Positions 11,011 to 20,912 of a stretch of DNA of 64,000 nt are shown here, piece by piece. The DNA is taken from the NCBI GenBank assembly GCA_950295325.1, contig OX485803.1, forward strand, positions 22,134,001 through 22,198,000, in the 5' to 3' direction. Made by a program: the position numbers and the translations under genes. Positions within the stretch are counted from its first letter, which is position 1. Each line of letters opens with the position of its first letter. The notes beneath the pieces were generated by a model. The model was not told where the DNA came from and did no database searches. It saw only the letters and a list, made by a program, of their open reading frames with translations. Source of the DNA: Polytrichum commune. Lineage: Eukaryota > Streptophyta > Polytrichopsida > Polytrichales > Polytrichaceae.

Positions 11011-11553
11011 TGTCGCACAACTCTCCATGAGGAGTGCTAGAAACACTGTGGGCACAAGGGGGACCCCGGAGTGACACCTAGGACTTGTGGCGCCGTTGGT
11101 GCGGGGACCCAAGTGATCCTAGTGTGGGTGAGGGCCCCGGCCGTTGGGAACGCCTCCCACCCATGGGGACTAGGAGGCACAAGGGTAAGGCCATCAACTA
11201 GAGTAGTTTATGACGTGTGGATTCTAGAATGCTCAAGAACACCCCAATTAGAGGTGTAAGCTAAGAAAAATGGCAATTTGAGTGGGGCGTTGTCCCGGGA
11301 TAGCGCCCTTGTATAGTAGTGTCCTGGGACTGCCTCCTGGGACTGCCAAGGTTTGAATAGGCATAACTTTCTCAATACTAGTTTGAATGGGGCAAGTGAG
11401 GAGTCAATTGGCATGTATATGAAACAAAGATGACGATGGGTTGGTTTGTTGTTAGCATCAGACATCACACAAGGAAGTTATGGTGCTTATATAGCTGTTG
11501 GGGGCTTCTAGCCCCAGTGGCTAAGGGAAAATGTCTACTTGGCCCCAACTCTT
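11011..11553 (+). repeat. TGTCGC repeat family R2, first copy (copy-1 side)
   Basis: About 540 bp starting TGTCGCACAACTCTCC. It recurs at 11,983-12,497 and, interrupted by E4, at 38,018 onward. The downstream 430 bp (11,554-11,982) matches 40,160-40,585. The full unit in copy 2 ends GGGTTGCGACA, giving inverted TGTCGC/GCGACA termini. A target duplication could not be found, so the class (LTR fragment or TIR element) is open. It contains the empty target site of E4 (CGTGT at 11,214-11,218). Confidence 0.6.
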
Positions 11554-11982
11554 GGTAGAGAGACAAAAGGTCTCTTGACGGTGGGGTAGGGGGCCTCCCA
11601 AAAGTCCTAAAGGCTTATACGGGTGAGGTGGTGTGGCCAAATCCACCGGAGGCCGAACAACTCGGACTTTATGGGCATTGGCCCAATGTGAGGGCATAGT
11701 TGCTTAGTATGGTTCGGGTTGTTGTAATGTTGCTCCGGCAACGCGATGATCAACATAAGATTGGACTTTGATGGATGGAAGTCCACATCTTACCATTGAT
11801 TGCCGATTAAAGGGTGAGCCCCGAATGCAAATGTAGGAGAGTTGATTGCCTTCCTATGGGCTAAAACGTCCACGGTATGGGGAGCTAATCATTAGCATGG
11901 CGGAATGCAAAGGGTTAGCGCTCGTGGCCATTGCTAGAATTGAAAAATGGTCAAGATTGTTAAGGGAGGTTAGCAAGGGTTG

Positions 11983-12497
11983 TGTCGCGCACCTTTCTAT
12001 GAGGAGTGCCTGAAACACCATGGGCACAAGGGGGACCCCGGAGTGACACCCGGGACTTGTGGCGCCGTTGGTTAGAGGCCCCAAGTGATCCTAGTGTGGG
12101 CGAGGGCCCCAGGCATAGGGAACGGCTCCCACCCATGGAGACTAGGAGGCACAAGGGTAAGGCCATTAGCTATGCGTTGCTTATGGCGTGGTGATTCCAT
12201 AATGCTCAAGAACACCTCAATCAGAGGTGTGAGCTAGGAGTTATGGCAATTTGAGTGGGGCGCTGTGCCTGGGAGTGATTCCCGGGACTGCCAAGGTTCG
12301 AACAGGCATAAATTCCTCAACACTTGCTAGAATGGGGCAAGTGAGGAGTTCATCGGCATCTACGTGAAGCGTAGATGAAGATGGAGTGGTTGCTTGTTAG
12401 CATCCAAAACCATACAAGGAAGTTATGATGGTCTGAAGCTGCTAGGGGCTTCTAGGCCCAGCGGCTAAAGGAAAATGTCTACTTGGCCCCAACTCTT
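11983..12497 (+). repeat. R2 repeat, second tandem copy
   Basis: Direct repeat of 11,011-11,553 starting TGTCGCGCACCTTTC and ending at CCCCAACTCTT, after which duplication-unit DNA resumes (AACAACGCAAGG). The first copy's terminal GCGACA is lost at this junction, so copy 1 carries a tandem 1.5-unit array. Confidence 0.6.
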
Positions 12498-13689
12498 AAC
12501 AACGCAAGGATAGAAGTGCAAGAGGAGAAGTTGTAGGAGGCTAGGGTGATTAGTGGTCTAGATTTGATGGTCTATAGCCCTAGAGACGAAAGGCAGATTT
12601 GTAGATTTAATTGGATATACATTCCATTTCAATGATATGTTGAGTATCATGCTATTTGAGCTTTATGATTGCCACATATATAACCTATCTATATGTATGT
12701 TTACCTTGGATGTTTGCAAGAATTACAACCTAAGATGCTATATGTGCATGATGACAAGTCGGTAACTAGTTCGTAACAAGAACATAAAGAGAATTAGAAG
12801 GATTAAATCTTTTAATAATGCAATTTGGTTTATGATTGATGAGATTAATTGATCATCCTAATTAAGGAAGAGGGCACTAATCCTTAGAGGATGAAATTCC
12901 TTTGGATGATTATGACCACATGTGACAAATACTATTGGCCAAGCTAAACGAGCTTCACGTCAAACTTTGAAGCTTTTCATTAAAAAATTTGGAGTCTTCA
13001 TGTAGGATAGACTCACACAAACACTAAAAGAAAGACAAATGAACATTAAAAGGGAAACTAATAAATTATGAACCTTGTCAAATGAGAATGAAAAGGGAAG
13101 AGCGCCGGATTGTTACACCAATGTGACATTATTCCTTATGAAGGTTGTTTAATCGTCGATTAGATATTTGCAAGACATTATTGCTGGAATTAGATTTCTG
13201 GAAGGATTAGAGGGGTTTTGTCTTGGATAATGTCCTAATGACAATATGTGTTGTGTGATGGGGAGCAAAGGAAAATGGGGCCTGGACTAGCCAATAGTGC
13301 TTAGTATGTGGTGGATGATGATTGGAACTAACCTTTCCAAGCATGAGGTGTTAGCGTTGGAGGACGTCGGGTTCTAGCTACAACAAAAGATGGCATTATC
13401 AACGCAACGCAAACTTTCAACAATCAATACAAGAAAAATGAATGTTAATAGAATAATGCTTTAACATTTTGATGTTAAATGAATTGTTGATTCACATAAT
13501 TTTGGAAAACATGTAAATATTGACAACATGATGAAATATTTGTTGGTTAACCACAAACAATCATGAGAAGATTGCGCATAGGAAAATGAAAGTCCACCAA
13601 AGATATAATTGATCCAAGGGTAGGTGGACTTTGATGGAAAAAAAATGATTCTCATGTATCCTTCGAGGATCATTTCAAAACATGGCAAT
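12498..13689. other. Non-coding duplication DNA downstream of NLR1
   Basis: Closely matches 41,305-42,500. No convincing coding frame. It lies 3' of the receptor gene on the minus strand. Confidence 0.5.
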
Positions 13690-13833
13690 TAGTGGAAGCT
13701 AATCCTTGCAAAGATTAAAAAAAAACAGCTTAATCAAAAAGGAAACTCCTTGAATGCCTCACATACTTGCATAACAAGTTCTCTAAGACTCATCAAGCCA
13801 CCAAATCCTTCCTGTATCTCCCTCAAAAACCGG
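13690..13833 (-). pseudogene. NLR1 LRR tail fragment
   Basis: Degenerate 24-residue LRR sequence on the minus strand, matching copy 2 at about 42,510-42,640. It is broken at 13,833 by element E5. Confidence 0.65.
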
Positions 13834-14641
13834 TGTGAGCAAGAATCACCCCCACCCTTGATTGCGTCCTAGTCCGGGTGGGAGGTCAATTGCCACACAC
13901 TAAACTCACCATTCACATGTGCAACTTCATTTCATTCAAGTGTGAGAGAATTGGTGTGCATAACACCTTTTTATTAAGCACGGGAAGCATTCACAAATGC
14001 TTGGTCACCTTACGATGTCAAACATAATTGAACCAATCAACTACTTTCCTCCCCCTAGCCTAATGACACCCTTCCTCCACAAGCGGAGGATTCGGCCCAC
14101 AAACTACCTCAAGCTTCCATTACCAACAAGCTCTATCTCAACTCCACTTCCTCGGCACCTCCTTAACACCGCTCCACACCGTCACAAGACCACAACAAGG
14201 CACGCCACCCACAGACACCGAATGGAATGAAGCTGCGGAATGAACTCCAGACGCCACCGCACCACAAGAAGAGAGACAAAACCTTTGAGGAGCAACTCCA
14301 CACACCTGCTGGCAGGTCACTTCGAGCAACCTTCTCCCCTTGTACAAACATTCCCAGGATGCCCTCTTTGCTTCCTCTCACGACAAGTGGCTGTTGATAA
14401 CCGGGAGTGCCGACCTCTCCAATCGCTCCTGGATACACTCAGGGCAAATCCCCAGACAAGGGCAAGATGTCTCAAAACAACCCATAGAGCCCCACTCAAG
14501 CCCCCCCCCCCCCCAAAAAAAAAAAAAACCAACCAAGAAAATTCACGGGATGAAATCCCCCACTCGCCTCGTTGCGTCCCCTACTCCCTCCAGCCACTTG
14601 AATTGAGGAAAATTGCTGTTGTTGCAGTATTGCTGCTCACA
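13834..14641 (-). mobile_element. E5: inverted relative of the TGTGAG...CTCACA family
   Basis: Starts TGTGAGCAAGAATCAC and ends TGCTGCTCACA. Read on the minus strand, its 3' end has the family's CACCCGGACTAGGACGC block followed by GGGTGGGGGTG, so it belongs to or derives from the E family. The 5' end and middle do not match E1-E4, no micro-ORF was found, and flanks (ACCGG / TCTAA) do not form a duplication. It interrupts the NLR1 LRR region. It contains a 15-C plus 13-A homopolymer tract near 14,503-14,527. Confidence 0.5.
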
Positions 14642-16218
14642 TCTAAATATCCCGAATGGATTTGGTCTTTGTAAGGGAGAGGGAAACTCCTCCAATGCCT
14701 TCCATGTTTCAATGACAAGATTCTTGAGACTTGTCAAGCCACCAAATCCTTCTGGTACCTCCTTCAATGATTGATATTTAAAGAAATTTAATTCCTCCAA
14801 TGCTAAGATATTGTTAAAATCAAGAGGAAACTTCTCCAATCCCTGACATTCCCACATGTCAAGTTTCTTGAGACTTGTCAAACCACCAAATCCTTAGGGT
14901 ATCCCCTTCAAAGATAGGCATTTAGAAAAATCCAATTCCTCCAACCTTGGGAGGTTGTTTAATCCAAGGGGAAACTCCTCCAATGCCTCATATTCCCACA
15001 TTAAAAAGTTTCTTGAGACTTGTCAAACCAACAAATCCTTCGGGTATCCCCTTCAAAGACCGGCATTTAGAGAAATCCAATTCCTCCAACGATAAGAGGT
15101 TGTGTAATCCATGTGGAAACTCCTCCAATGCCTCACATCCTTGCATGACGAGCTTCTTGAGACTTGTCAAACCACCAACTCCTTCGGGTATCTACTTTAA
15201 AGACCGGCAAGTAGAGAAATCCAATTCCTCCATCCTTGAGAGGTTGTGGAATCCAAAAGGAAACTCGTCCAATGCCTCACATCGTTGCATGACAAGCGTC
15301 TTGAGACTTGTCAAACCACCAAATCGTTCGTGTATCCCCTTTAAAGACCGGCATTGAGAGAAATCCAATTGCTCCATCCTTGAGAGGTTGTTTAATCCAA
15401 GAGGAAATTCCTCCAATGCCTCACATTTCCACATGTCAAGTTTCTTGAGACTTGTCAAACCACCAAATCCTTCGGGTATCCCCTTCAAAGACCGGCATTT
15501 AGAGAAATCCAATTCCCCCAACCTGGAGAGGTTGTTTAATCACAGACCAAACTACTCCAATGCCTCACATTCCCACATGAAAAAGTTTCTTGAGACTTGT
15601 CAAACCACCAAATCCTTCGGGTATCCCTTTCAAAGACCGGCATTTAGAGAAATCCAATTCCTCCAACGATGAGAGGTTGTGTAATCCACGAGGAAACTCC
15701 TCCAATGCCTCACATCCTTGCATGACGAGCTTTTTGAGACTTGTCAAACCACCAAATCCTTCAGGTATCCGCTTTAAAGACCGGCATCTAGAGAAATCCA
15801 ATTCCTTCAACCTTGGGAGGTTGTGTAATCCAAGAGGAAACTCCTCCAATGCCTCACATTCCCACATGTCAACTTTCTTGAGACTTATCAAACCACCAAA
15901 TCCTTCGGGTATCCCCTTCAAAGACCGGCAATTAGAGAAATTCAATACCTCCAGCCTTGAGAGGTTGTTTAATCCAAGAGGAAATTCCTCCAATGCCTCA
16001 CATTTCCACATGTCAAGTTTCTTGAGACTTGTCAAATCACAAAATCCTTCCGGTACCTCCTTCAACGACCGACATCCAATGAAATTCAATTCCTCCTACC
16101 TTGAGAGGTTGTTTAATCCAAGAGGAAGCTCCTCCTTGACATTCCCACATGTGAACTCTCTTGAGACTTGTCAAACCACCAAATCCTTCGGGGATCCCCT
16201 TTAAAGACTGGCATTTAG
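14642..16218 (-). pseudogene. NLR1 leucine-rich-repeat region, decayed
   Basis: About 1.6 kb of repeats in the 48-codon pattern LEELDFSKCRSLKGIPEGFG / LTSLKKLDMWECEALEEFPL, read on the minus strand. Frames break at several points (near 14,890, 15,180, 15,540, 16,110), giving pieces of 60-174 residues. At 16,218 the repeats stop abruptly at foreign DNA, so the 5' part of the LRR exon is gone. It belongs to the same receptor as the exons at 27,953-30,732. LRR domains in such receptors mediate ligand sensing and autoinhibition; this one cannot be translated intact. Confidence 0.85.
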
Positions 16219-16900
16219 AGAAAAATAGATTTTTTTTGTTTTTTTTGCAACAATTTTGAATCATACCAATTTTGTAACCGTTGGAGATGTAAATAAAGCC
16301 ATCATTTTTTCATACAAAACTTGTATATTGTATGAGGTTTATGGATCTTAGTGCAATGCTCATACTACTCCATGAGGCCTTTGCTCCATAATCGAGAAGA
16401 AGTCTATGGGAGGCTAACCAAGGTTCTCGCCTCTCGTGAGGCCACATCCTTCTTTCACATCGTTGTTATCACATCCATGTGCTAAGTTCAAGTTAACTAT
16501 AGTTGTTTGTGATATGTCTTGAAAAAATGCAGTTACCTATATTTATTCTAATTTTGGTATGCCACAAAATGTAGTAAACTATAGTTATATCTAGTTAACT
16601 AAAGTTGAGCACAATATTGCAATAGTTATATCGGTTGTATACGTGATCCAAAACATCTCTAAATGTTATCTTTCTTCTACTCCCCACATATTGCACACTA
16701 TAAATGTTAAACGTGTTAACAGTTAACAAAATGGTACTCCCTTCTTTGTAAATCTGACTCTATAAACGTTAACGGATGAAATACAACCATAATATGGATG
16801 ATAAAAACTACACATCCAGTTACATTGATTCATATTCACTCGTGATTTGTAAACTTGATATTGAATAAAGTTTTGATTGGGTGTGCAATTTTATGAATGG
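16219..16900. other. AT-rich foreign DNA, no gene seen
   Basis: First part of the 11.6-kb insertion in NLR1. No reading frame, terminus or repeat that I can assign. Confidence 0.4.
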
Positions 16901-16984
16901 TATTCTCTCACAAGGAATCTTCACAATTGCTTATATTTATATTTATATAATTCACAATCACTTTTTTTTGGAAGTTTGGACATA

Positions 16985-17480
16985 TTCTTGGCCATCCAAG
17001 TTGAGAGGCCGTGCGATTGAGTGGCCCAACTTTGTTGATAGTCCAAAGAAATGAACTGAAAATAGCCAAGAAAATATAGTAAGGGTAGCCTTAGTTGGGC
17101 ATAGTGTGAAGCCTCCAAAGGCCAAGCGCAAAGTCCAAACCTTTGGCCATGAATTCCCACGGCCTCTCGGCTTGGATGGCCAAAGTGTGAAGCCTCCAAA
17201 GGCCAATCCCAAAGTCCAAACTCAAAGGAGCGTGCCACTTTATTCCTTGCTCAAAATAACCCCTCCAATCTAACGGCCAAGATCTTGTCAATGATTGATT
17301 ATTTTAATGAAAAAAAAGTTCGGCCTCTCGACGGAAGTTTGGGTTGAGCATTTTGCTATACCCAATCTTTGCTCGAGAGGCCGAACTCTTGGCGCCATAA
17401 CTTCCTAAAAGTGTTGCCACCTAGGCTCTTTTGGAGGCCACGTCCTTTGGACTTCGGCCTCTAGTGTGAAGGCCGAGAGG
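16985..17480. repeat. GGCCTCTCGG-motif repeat cluster
   Basis: Holds an inverted pair (TTGGCCATCCAAG...GAGAGGCCGTG at about 16,988 and its complement near 17,158-17,184). It also has a direct pair (GTGAAGCCTCCAAAGGCCAA, 83 bp apart, about 17,104 and 17,187) and further CGGCCTCTCG / CGAGAGGCCG motifs near 17,323, 17,374 and 17,475. It could be the subterminal region of an unknown transposon. Confidence 0.5.
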
Positions 17481-18600
17481 ACGGACTTTGGGCATTTCAA
17501 CATTTTCATTGGTCCAAATGTTGAACCTCTTAAAGTTTGGCCATATTGTGAACCGGCCCTTATATTTGCAATACATGTCTTATTCTTTTTTTGGCACAAA
17601 TTGAAAATTCAAATTGAAAATACAACCAACCCAGCCGAAACAGCGCAGCCTAAGTGGAAATCTAGAAATAATGCTCATTTGAGGCCTATCCTTCCAAGTA
17701 GGGACTAAGTTGCTACGGGTCACAATAAGACCTTTGATCCCCCAAATCAAATCAAATTTGTTAAGAATGTCATGGTAGGCCACGTCCGAGGCTTTTTCCA
17801 AGTCCCTAAGCATCTGTTTCCATTCAATCCTCCCATACTCTGATTTGTAATACATGTCATAAAAGCTAATGCAATTATTGTTTTGAAGTCTACCATCAAA
17901 TGATATGTAAGATCGTATGTTCACTTGTGGTTGGTTCTTTTTATGTACCAGTTTAAGCCAATACTAAAATAAAATAAACCTTATTCTATAAAATCTAATG
18001 ACACTACCATACAAGTTAGTAGAGATGTTGTATATTTTTTAAAATTATTCTATATATTTACATAACTACAACTTATAATTTTGTGAAGAATAATACATAA
18101 TACAACAAAGTTCAAATCAATACCTCTTTTGTGCACTCACATATACTCATACGGATTTAGTATAGTGCACCCCCCCCAAATGATCACTAATGTGGGCCAC
18201 ATTAAAGTTAAGCCCACACCAAATCCCTAGTTTAATATCAATGTGGACCATATTAATTTGCTTTTCTAGAATGTTCTAATTTGTGTAAGGTGTTGGTAAG
18301 ATATCTTTATGAAGCCTATAGGAACTCAGGGGATGCACTCTACATTATGTTTGAGAATCACGTGCGTTCATGACCCCTTCTAAAAACCCCAATGTATACC
18401 ATAAGTTATATGTCTAAGTAGAGATTGTGCCAACTTGAAGTAGTCCTCGCGATTTGCGAACGTTTAACATTCGTTGTAGGCATCGTAAAAAAAAGCGGGT
18501 GGGTTCGTTGGAAAGCTGGGAACCTAAACCCTCAAACCATGTATGGAAACACTTCTACATGAGTGAGAGAACAAAACAACGGCACATATGTGGTAGCAAT
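17481..18600. other. Foreign DNA without recognised gene
   Basis: One minus-strand frame at 17,924-17,580 (114 residues) has ordinary amino-acid composition (ends in a Trp/Phe/Cys-containing segment) but no recognised family, and could be a gene fragment. The rest is AT-rich with a short C run at 18,171. Nothing else is supported. Confidence 0.3.
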
Positions 18601-18610
18601 TTGGAATGAC

Positions 18611-18643
18611 GTAGGGTTTAGGGTTTAGGGGTTTAGGGTTTAT
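18611..18643 (+). repeat. Interstitial telomere-like repeat
   Basis: About four tandem TTTAGGG units (one with an extra G), the plant telomere motif. It directly abuts the 82-bp tandem array. Confidence 0.8.
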
Positions 18644-18965
18644 GAACCACAAAGGTTGAAGCACAAATATGTGAATTGTCGAATGAAAGGGCAAGGGGAT
18701 GCGTGTGGGTTGTGAAACCATACGAACCACTACGGTTGAAGCTCAAATATGTGAATTGTTGAATGAAGATGGCATTCAGATGCCTAATATGCGTTATGAA
18801 ACCATATGGACCACAAAGGTTGAAGCACAAATATGTACTTTGTTGAATTAATATGACATTCGAATGCGTGTGGGTTGTGAAACTATACAAACCACTAAGG
18901 TTGAAGCTCAAATATGTGAATTGTTGAATGAAAGGACAACCCATCAAATATAGAAGCTTCAAAGA
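18644..18965 (+). repeat. About 82-bp tandem array, four copies
   Basis: Units start near 18,646, 18,726, 18,810 and 18,891. Each contains AACCAC, then AGGTTGAAGC (one copy CGGTTGAAGC), then CAAATATGTGAATTG. Copies 1/3 and 2/4 are more alike (GCACAAAT versus GCTCAAAT), a hint of a two-unit higher-order structure. Confidence 0.75.
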
Positions 18966-19188
18966 GGTTTCCAATGCGGGTGTCGGGGGACTTTTTCAAA
19001 AAGTGCAACTAACTTTTTGACTTCACCAACTTTCTTTTTATTCCTATTGTGTTGTCTTTATCCTACCAACGAGAATTGGATCCTCTACATCTTGGATTAC
19101 ATCAAATATTGTATATTTCATAAAGTCCTTTGAGTTCAATATATAAGTAGAGCATTTAGACTCATACATATAACGAGGGTAGAGTATC

Positions 19189-19749
19189 ATGGATAGGATG
19201 GGAGAGAAGAGAGACATGTTTAAGGGTCTAGGATGTGATGAGGAGATAGAAAATTTAGGTGAACCCGATATTCCATTCAATCCATCAACCGAGCGTGAGA
19301 GAGATGAGAGATGTGCTAGGGATCGATTTCGTGATGAGTATGTTATGACTCCCTTCTCACAATCTACACAAGCTTGGAGGATGAGGGCGGAGGAGGACCA
19401 ACGACGATATGCGGACAACTTTGAGATCGATGCGGTGGAGAATGACAACACACAATGCGTGGGTGGAGATCTAAATGATCTGATTGATTTGTGTGCGGAT
19501 ATTTTGGAGAAGCCCGGGGATGTGGATGTGGAGGAGACTTCAATCGACATTGAAGATGTCAAGGTAGCGGAAGAATCTTCAAGGACTTTGCTTTTTCGTA
19601 AGAAGAGGAGAGGATTATCGCCTCATCGGCTACCATTGAAGGAACGGATGAAAGACCGAACGATTAGCTATGTTGATTTACTTCGACTGAATCCTCTCCC
19701 AAAAATAGACCCTCGACGGAAGCCACAAGCATCTACGAGGTTGCCATGA
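19189..19749 (+). CDS. Unknown 186-aa acidic protein
   Basis: I do not recognise this protein. It starts MDRMGEKRDMFKGLGCDEEI and is strongly charged. An Arg/Glu-rich segment (about residues 25-75) is followed by an acidic Asp/Glu stretch (about 80-125) and a basic tail with FRKKRRGLSPHRLP. No membrane segment or catalytic motif is visible. A TATA-like CAATATATAAG lies about 50 bp upstream. It sits inside the insertion that splits NLR1 and may be a fragment of a transposase-associated protein, but nothing proves that. Confidence 0.45.
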   Translation: MDRMGEKRDMFKGLGCDEEIENLGEPDIPFNPSTERERDERCARDRFRDEYVMTPFSQSTQAWRMRAEEDQRRYADNFEIDAVENDNTQCVGGDLNDLIDLCADILEKPGDVDVEETSIDIEDVKVAEESSRTLLFRKKRRGLSPHRLPLKERMKDRTISYVDLLRLNPLPKIDPRRKPQASTRLP

Positions 19750-20212
19750 CGGAAGTCAAGTTGACGGAATGAAGTGGAATATTAAATCGTGCATGGTTTG
19801 TTCATGTATGTGATTTATAAAGGGCATTTGTATCGTCGTCGCAATAATAAAGTCATTACTTGTACATCGTTGTCTCCATAGGAGTGATAATTTGTTGGTC
19901 ATCATACTACATTGGTTACTTTGTTGCTTGAGGGATCCTTCATTAGTTTTGTGTGGATAAGTACACCGGTAATGATATTTAGTGTCACATATATTATTTG
20001 CAAAGGGCCTAAGTTAGATGGGGTGCGGATGGGGGGACGCGGGAATGTGCAGTAGAAATATTATTGCATATTCATGTAGAGGACTTCATTACCTATCCAT
20101 GGATACCAAGAAATCATTTTTTGGACTTCATATGAATTTTTGAGAGCCAAAAAACCGAGACTATGTCCAAACTTCCAAAAAAAATTAAAAAGTGCAGATT
20201 CAAAGGAACTCG

Positions 20213-20700
20213 GGAGCGGACGTATGGGAACGCTAGAGCGGACGCAGGGGAACTCTAAAGCGGACGTAGGGGAACATGGGGCGGACTTATAGGAACGTTG
20301 GAGCGGACGTAAGGGAACATGGAGCGGACGGGGGGGAGCGGAAGGGGGGGGGGCGGGTTGGAGCGGACGGGGGGAACGCGGGAGCGCACTGAGGGGAGCG
20401 GACGTAGGGAACGAGGGGGCGGACGTTTGGAAACGGGTGCGGACGGGGGCGGGAACGGGTGCGGACTGGGGGGAACGGGCGCGGACGGGAGGGAACGGGT
20501 GCGGACGTAGGGGACGTTTGGGAACGGGTGCGGACTTGGGGGAACGCGGGGGGCGGACGTAGGGGAACAGGTGCGGACTGGCGGGGAACGGGCGCGGACG
20601 GGAGGGAACAGGTGCGGACTGGGGGGAACGCGGGCGCGGACTGGTAGGGAACGGGTGCGGACTGGAGGGGAACGCCGGGGGCGGACGTAGGGGAACGAGC
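20213..20700 (+). repeat. G-rich array, left
   Basis: About 25 irregular units of GGAACGGGTGCGGACGTAG / GGAGCGGACGGGGGG, all with G on the plus strand. Located just upstream of the partner gene. A related array with the same GCGGACGGGGG core lies upstream of the hAT transposase on the other side. Confidence 0.85.
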
Positions 20701-20912
20701 CCAGTCAACTGGCCTCTGCGTGAGCGCTGGTAGCGGGGTGCTCGAAAGGTGTGCTGAATTTTTGTACTTTAATTTTTAACGATATTTTTGAACTAATTCC
20801 ACAGCAACACTATTTCGAAGTGTATGCTTAGATGTTTTGTAGCACTATTATGAAGTGCAATTAGTAATTTAAAAATTAGAGTTCTAGATTAGAATTAGAA
20901 ACTACAATTTGG

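Noticed and set aside
11554..11566. Possible tRNA primer-binding site after the first R2 repeat (TGGTAGAGAGAC)
   Set aside because: It starts with TGG but does not match a known primer complement well, and the repeat does not end in CA.
13834..14641. Target duplication for E5
   Set aside because: Flanks ACCGG and TCTAA do not match, so exact ends remain uncertain.
20061..20708. Proline-rich minus-strand frame opposite the left G-rich array (likewise 27,203-27,646)
   Set aside because: Low-complexity translation of a simple repeat, with no independent start context or motif.
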